From positions 1,885,001-1,949,000 of the forward strand of contig NC_089433.1 in assembly GCF_026210795.1 (NCBI RefSeq): DNA of 64,000 nt, in the 5' to 3' direction. The position numbers were made by a program, and so were the translations under genes. This document shows positions 59,831-64,000 of the stretch, piece by piece. Positions within the stretch are counted from its first letter, which is position 1. The number at the start of each line of letters is the position of its first letter. Source of the DNA: Rhizophagus irregularis (Eukaryota; Glomeromycota; Glomeromycetes; Glomerales; Glomeraceae). The notes under the pieces were generated by a model that saw only the letters and a list, made by a program, of their open reading frames with translations, searched no databases and was not told the DNA's origin.

Positions 59831-60180
59831 TCAGGTACATATCGGGTACCTGATATGTGTATAATATATGTGATATATGTGTATGATATTTAACAATACT
59901 ACACATATCAGGTACCCGATATGTGTAGTAGAAATGTAGAAAATCGGTGACATATACTGTAAACATCACATATACATCTTACACATATCGGGTAGTCAAA
60001 TATCGGTGACATATCTTGTAAACATCATGTATATATCTTATACATATCGGGTAGTCAAATATCGGTGACATATCTTGTAAATATCACGTATATATCTTAT
60101 ACATATCGGGTAGTCAAATATCAGTGATATATATTATAGATATCATATACTTAACACACATATATCGGGTAGTTAGCTAT
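59830..60180. repeat. TATCGGGTA repeats, about 63-bp tandem units
   Basis: It begins with palindromic blocks (ATATCGGGTACCTGATATGT). Four tandem units of about 63 bp follow with CATATCGGGTAGTCAAATAT, CGGTGACATAT and a GTAAACATCAT block. Weaker copies occur near 61020 and 61260. Confidence 0.8.
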
Positions 60181-61445
60181 AAATTTCATATTAAAACTAA
60201 TAGATATATATCTTTTTTTTATTTTAATTCAGATAAAATGAAATTCAACTTTATTAAAATTTAAACAATAATACAAGTCTTACTCTATCTACTACATACG
60301 TAAAATCAAATAAAGTTGAACATTAAAAATAAATAATTATACTATGTAATATGTAAAGTTCTACTGAAAGTAGCAATGATAATAAAATTATCTGTTTAAC
60401 ATTTAAAAAAAATATTAATGAAAATATTAGTAAGTATATTAATTAATAAGAGAAATAAAAATAGAAATGTTAATAAAAACGTTAGTGGTAAAAATATAGA
60501 AAATGTTAGTAAAAATGTTAGTAGAAAGAAAGAAAAGTTAGTAAAATAGAAAATATTAATACGAGAATGTTAATAAAAACATGTTAGTAGTATTTAATAT
60601 TAATAGAAAATGTTAATAAGTGGTAAAAAACATTAGTGAGAGAAAAGAAAAAAAGTATTAGAACGTCAATAGAAAATGTATATATATAAAAGAAAAAAAC
60701 AAGCATAATGAAAATATACCTTTATGTTTATTTCTAATATAAAAATAAATAAAAAAATATAATAATATTATTATTTCATAATAACTAAGTAAAGAGTTTG
60801 TTTTAAATAAAAAGTAAAAAGTTTAAGAGAAAGGTTTTTACGAAAGGAAAAAAAAAAATAAACAAAGTGCGAAATATAAATACCGAAATCATGTGATCAA
60901 TCGCTTGATTACAACAACAAATTCTGATTGGGCCATAATTTTAACCCCGGGTTATTATAATTTATAATAGAATTACACTGCAAGTTAAACTCTTTATTGC
61001 TTTAAATTACCAATTAGTCACATATCGGGTACCTATCGGTAACCTATCATGCATATACCAGTCAACAAGTTAAATCACTGATTTTTCGTAATATCACAAT
61101 AATAAATATTAATTTAGAATCTCCTTCATCCACTCAACTTACAGTTTGTATTATTATCCAAGAATCCATGCACTGGTTGAATGATGGCATATCAGGTCAT
61201 AAGATATCATGGCATATTGGTTAAATATCAGAAACCTGATATAGCTTGATATGTAATATTAAAAATCATATACATATCAGTAACCCAATATGACAATGAT
61301 TTGTTACCATAAGAGATATCGGTATTCTAATAGGTTGTTGAAATCTATATGAAAATAATCTGATTTATAAGTTACTCTTAAGTAGCTTTAATTGATTGAT
61401 CGGCAAAGAGAAACTTTAGTTTTGGAACGGTTTAATCCATCTGAA
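60180..61445. other. AT-rich spacer
   Basis: About 1.26 kb without a supported gene. 60420-60680 is a loose repeat of AAAATGTTAGTA/AATGTTAATAA. Isolated TATCGGTA motifs occur near 61025. Nothing else was recognised. Confidence 0.5.
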
Positions 61446-61449
61446 GTAT

Positions 61450-62830
61450 ATTGTTTCATTTAATAACGGAAATACTTATTTATCATAAATATAAATATTT
61501 TTTTTTTTCCTTTTTTAGGGTAAATATTTTTATTTTTATTATTCATTTATTTGATTTTTTAACTTACAGTTCAGTTTTCTTGCAGGTTTCGTTCTCATTG
61601 GAAATAGATTTTGGTAAGTTTATTTTACATTTTTTCCCCTATATTTAATCCCTTTAATTTTATATTTCTTAACAAACTTTATTAATTGTTCATTATTTTC
61701 TTTCTATTTTAGGTGGATTTTCGGTCTTCTTTAGGACTTCGGAACTCGGAAGTTAACTTCCTTAACTTCAGTTGATATTAGACAAAACTTTTTGTAGATC
61801 GGTATCCTGGAATGAAACAGTAAGTTTCAGAGTATTTCATTTTACTTCAAAACTTTTTAAAATTTATCTTATCTTTATTAGTATTTTTTTTGTAGGTATC
61901 GATAGAGTGAGTTTCTTGGATCGTTTTTTTAAATTTGCTTTGAAGAAACTAATTATTTCTTCTTTTGTCAAGTTTGTAGGGTTCGTCTTCAATTATCAGG
62001 TCAGTTCTTTGGTAAGTTTTGAATTGAAACTAAAAGGAATTTTTTTTTTTTAACGAGCATTGCTAACGTTTCGTTAATATATTTTTTTTAGGTTTTGGGT
62101 TCAACTGGACTCCTTCAGTGAGTTTCTATTCGAACTTTTAGAAAAATCAAATTTCTTTTTAGCTAACATTTCATTGTTATTTTTTTTTAGGTTTCAGGTT
62201 CAACTGGATGACTGGATTCCCCTCCGTTCTTCAGTGTATTTCGTTCCAAACTAAAAAAAATTTTTTTTTAACGAAATTTCGCTAATGGTGGTAAATCCGT
62301 AATGATCATCACATTAATCTGATTTGTAATTGCCGATATCGATAATCTAATTTTAATTCTTCTTCAGTTTTATTTTTTTTTTCATTTAACTGAAAAAATT
62401 TTAGTAAATAATTGGTGAAGTTTTTTTATTTCTATTTTATTTTTATTCCTTTTATTATATTTTCTTTTTTATCTTTAGGGATATCTCTCAGACTTGGAGC
62501 TCAGCCCTTTATTTCAATTTGAGAACATTATTAACGTTCCCTTTCTTTTTTTTCTTTAGGGACAGTGAGACGCGGACTTCGGCCTCTTGGATACCGGGCT
62601 TTGGAATGGTAATTAGAATGGGAGAGGATTCTTTTTTTTTGATTTGAGAACATTACTAACGATCCCTTACTTTTTTCTTTAGGGATAGCGAGTCGTGGAA
62701 TTTGGTCTTGAATGCTGGACTTCGGAATGGTAACTAGAATAGGAGAGCAGGAAGGGGATTTTTTTGATTTGGGAACGTTACTAATATTCCGTTTCTTTTT
62801 TTCTTTTGTAGATTCCGGAACCCGTTGGAC
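61450..62830 (+). other. Array of short exon-like modules with splice signals
   Basis: At least eight short GC-richer blocks (25-110 nt) lie between T-rich stretches that end in TTTTTTTAG and start with GTAAGT, GTGAGT or GTAATT. Examples are GGTTTTGGGTTCAACTGG (about 62095) and GGTTTCAGGTTCAACTGG (about 62190), and a pair GGGACAGTGAGACG (about 62558) and GGGATAGCGAGTCG (about 62682), both followed by GGACTTCGG-like sequence. Blocks are similar to one another. No long frame joins them, so a spliced non-coding transcript or a decayed repeat gene is likelier than a protein gene. Strand is judged from the splice signals. Confidence 0.45.
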
Positions 62831-62841
62831 ACCATTTCGAA

Positions 62842-62990
62842 AGGACCCCGAATAATACTAATATAACTCACAAATGATCGGCATGCATTTACTATTAACT
62901 CTACGCAACTTTTTTTTTATAGTAACGCTACGCAAATCCAAATCTTAGTTCAAAAAAATTTTTGTTACTAATATAATTCATTTCACATTT
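62842..62990. mobile_element. Fragment related to the AGGACCCCG MITE family
   Basis: AGGACCCCGAATAATAC, then CTCACAAATGATCGGCATG, resembles the left 45 bp of the MITE at 58127. The opposite end was not found before the window edge, so the element is partial or extends beyond it. The 72-bp array that follows may lie inside this element. Confidence 0.5.
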
Positions 62991-62994
62991 TTTC

Positions 62995-63780
62995 TATTAA
63001 AATATTAATAAAATCATGCAAACCTCACCATTTTATATTAAAATAGTGTAGTTCGCACTTTTTTCTATTAAAATATTAATAAAATGGTGCGAAAATCACC
63101 ATTTATTTGTTAAAATGGTGCGTTTCGCACTTTTTCTATTAAAATATTAATAATATCATGCGAAACTCACCATTTATTTGTTAAAATAGTGCGTTTCGCA
63201 CTTTTTTATAATAAAATATTAATAAAATGGTGTGAAACTCTCCATTTATTTGTCAAAATGGTGCGTTTCGCACTTTTTTATATTAAAATATTAATAAAAT
63301 GGTGCGAAACTCTCCATTTATTTGTCAAAATGGTGCGTTTCGCACTTTTTTATATTAAAATATTAATAAAATGGTGCGAAACTCCATTTTTTTGTTAAAA
63401 TGGTGCGTTTCGCACTTTTTTATATTAAAATATTAATAAAATGTGCGAAACTCCCGATTTTTTTGTTAAAATGGTGTGTTTCGCACTTTTCTATTAAATT
63501 ATTAATAAAATGGTGCATTTCGCACTTTTTCTATTAAAATATTAATAAAATGGTGCGAAACTCTCCATTTATTTGTCAAAATGGTGCGTTTCGCACTTTT
63601 TTATATTAAAATATTAATAAAATGGTGCGAAACTCCATTTTTTTTGTTAAAATGGTGCGTTTCGCACTTTTTTCTATGAAAATATTAATAAAATGGTGCG
63701 AAATTCACCATTTTTTGTTAAAGTAGTGCATTTCGCACTTTTTTTTTATTAAAAAATATTAAAATAATGCGAAATGCATT
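62995..63780. repeat. About eleven copies of a 65-72-bp repeat
   Basis: The unit contains AAAATGGTGCGAAACTC, CCATTTATTTGT, AAAATGGTGCG and TTTCGCACTTTT, followed by ATTAAAATATTAAT. GTGCGTTTCGCAC is a perfect short palindrome in each unit. An ORF at 63189-63398 is only a reading of the repeat. Confidence 0.88.
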
Positions 63781-64000
63781 ACTTTTTGTTACTATATACA
63801 ATTAATTACCAAAATCCGTAATATTGCAAATTTCATAAATATATTACGGACCCATCCTTAATGGTTTTGCGCAACTTAATTTTTATCAATATTATACAAT
63901 TGATCAACATATATTTATAAACTCTACGCAAACGTGATATGTGAGTTATCCCAAAATTGACCGATCTACGCAAACTCAATTTATGGGTTTAAAAAGTAAT

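Noticed and set aside
59244-59864. Two short ORFs in the GC-richer block as genes
   Set aside because: Short, no recognised domain, no splice-linked extension. GC-rich DNA in an AT-rich genome has fewer stops by chance.
63189-63398. 69-aa ORF with a ~24-residue repeat
   Set aside because: It is the reading of three units of the 72-bp non-coding array.

Overview
The window looks like a repeat-dense stretch of an AT-rich fungal nuclear genome. The genes carry short GT-AG introns of about 60-100 nt. The transposon families (a LINE with endonuclease, reverse transcriptase and RNase H; hAT; a Plavaka/Tnp2-like transposase) and the base composition fit an arbuscular mycorrhizal fungus (Glomeromycotina, Rhizophagus-like), but no marker gene proves this. 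I see no host housekeeping gene, rRNA or tRNA. Nearly everything is mobile DNA.

The backbone (1-58668) is a head-to-tail array of five copies of one LINE family, all on the + strand: copy 0 (3' end only), A (875-9078, full length), B (9079-11753, 5' truncated), C (11760-50236, split by later insertions) and D (50249-58668). Junctions lie in the LINE 3' tail, at C and D as (TAG)n. Copies 0 and B keep their short open frames. A, C and D are dead, and almost all their stop codons are C-to-T or G-to-A changes, mostly CGA to TGA.

Copy C holds a nest of insertions whose ends can be read exactly against the sister LINE copies: a 244-bp element (8-bp TSD), a 3.3-kb CACTA-like element full of hairpin satellites (3-bp TSD), a 3.2-kb apparently intact hAT transposon (8-bp TSD), a 23.3-kb element (23776-47108), and a 190-bp element also present in copy B.

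The 23.3-kb element is the most interesting object. LINE C stops at one nucleotide and resumes at the adjacent one 23.3 kb later. The two ends align as a 42-bp gapless inverted repeat. The element contains a Plavaka/Tnp2-like transposase gene (decayed), three tandem copies plus one inverted diverged copy of a five-exon gene for an unrecognised coiled-coil protein (one copy intact, 327 aa), several large tandem-repeat arrays at and near both ends, and further small elements. It resembles a giant two-gene DNA transposon in which the coiled-coil protein could be a repeat-binding accessory factor; that role is inference.

The right part (58669-64000) carries hairpin satellites, a pogo-like end, a GC-richer block, palindromic TATCGGGTA repeats, an AT-rich spacer, an array of short exon-like modules bounded by splice signals, and a 72-bp tandem array.
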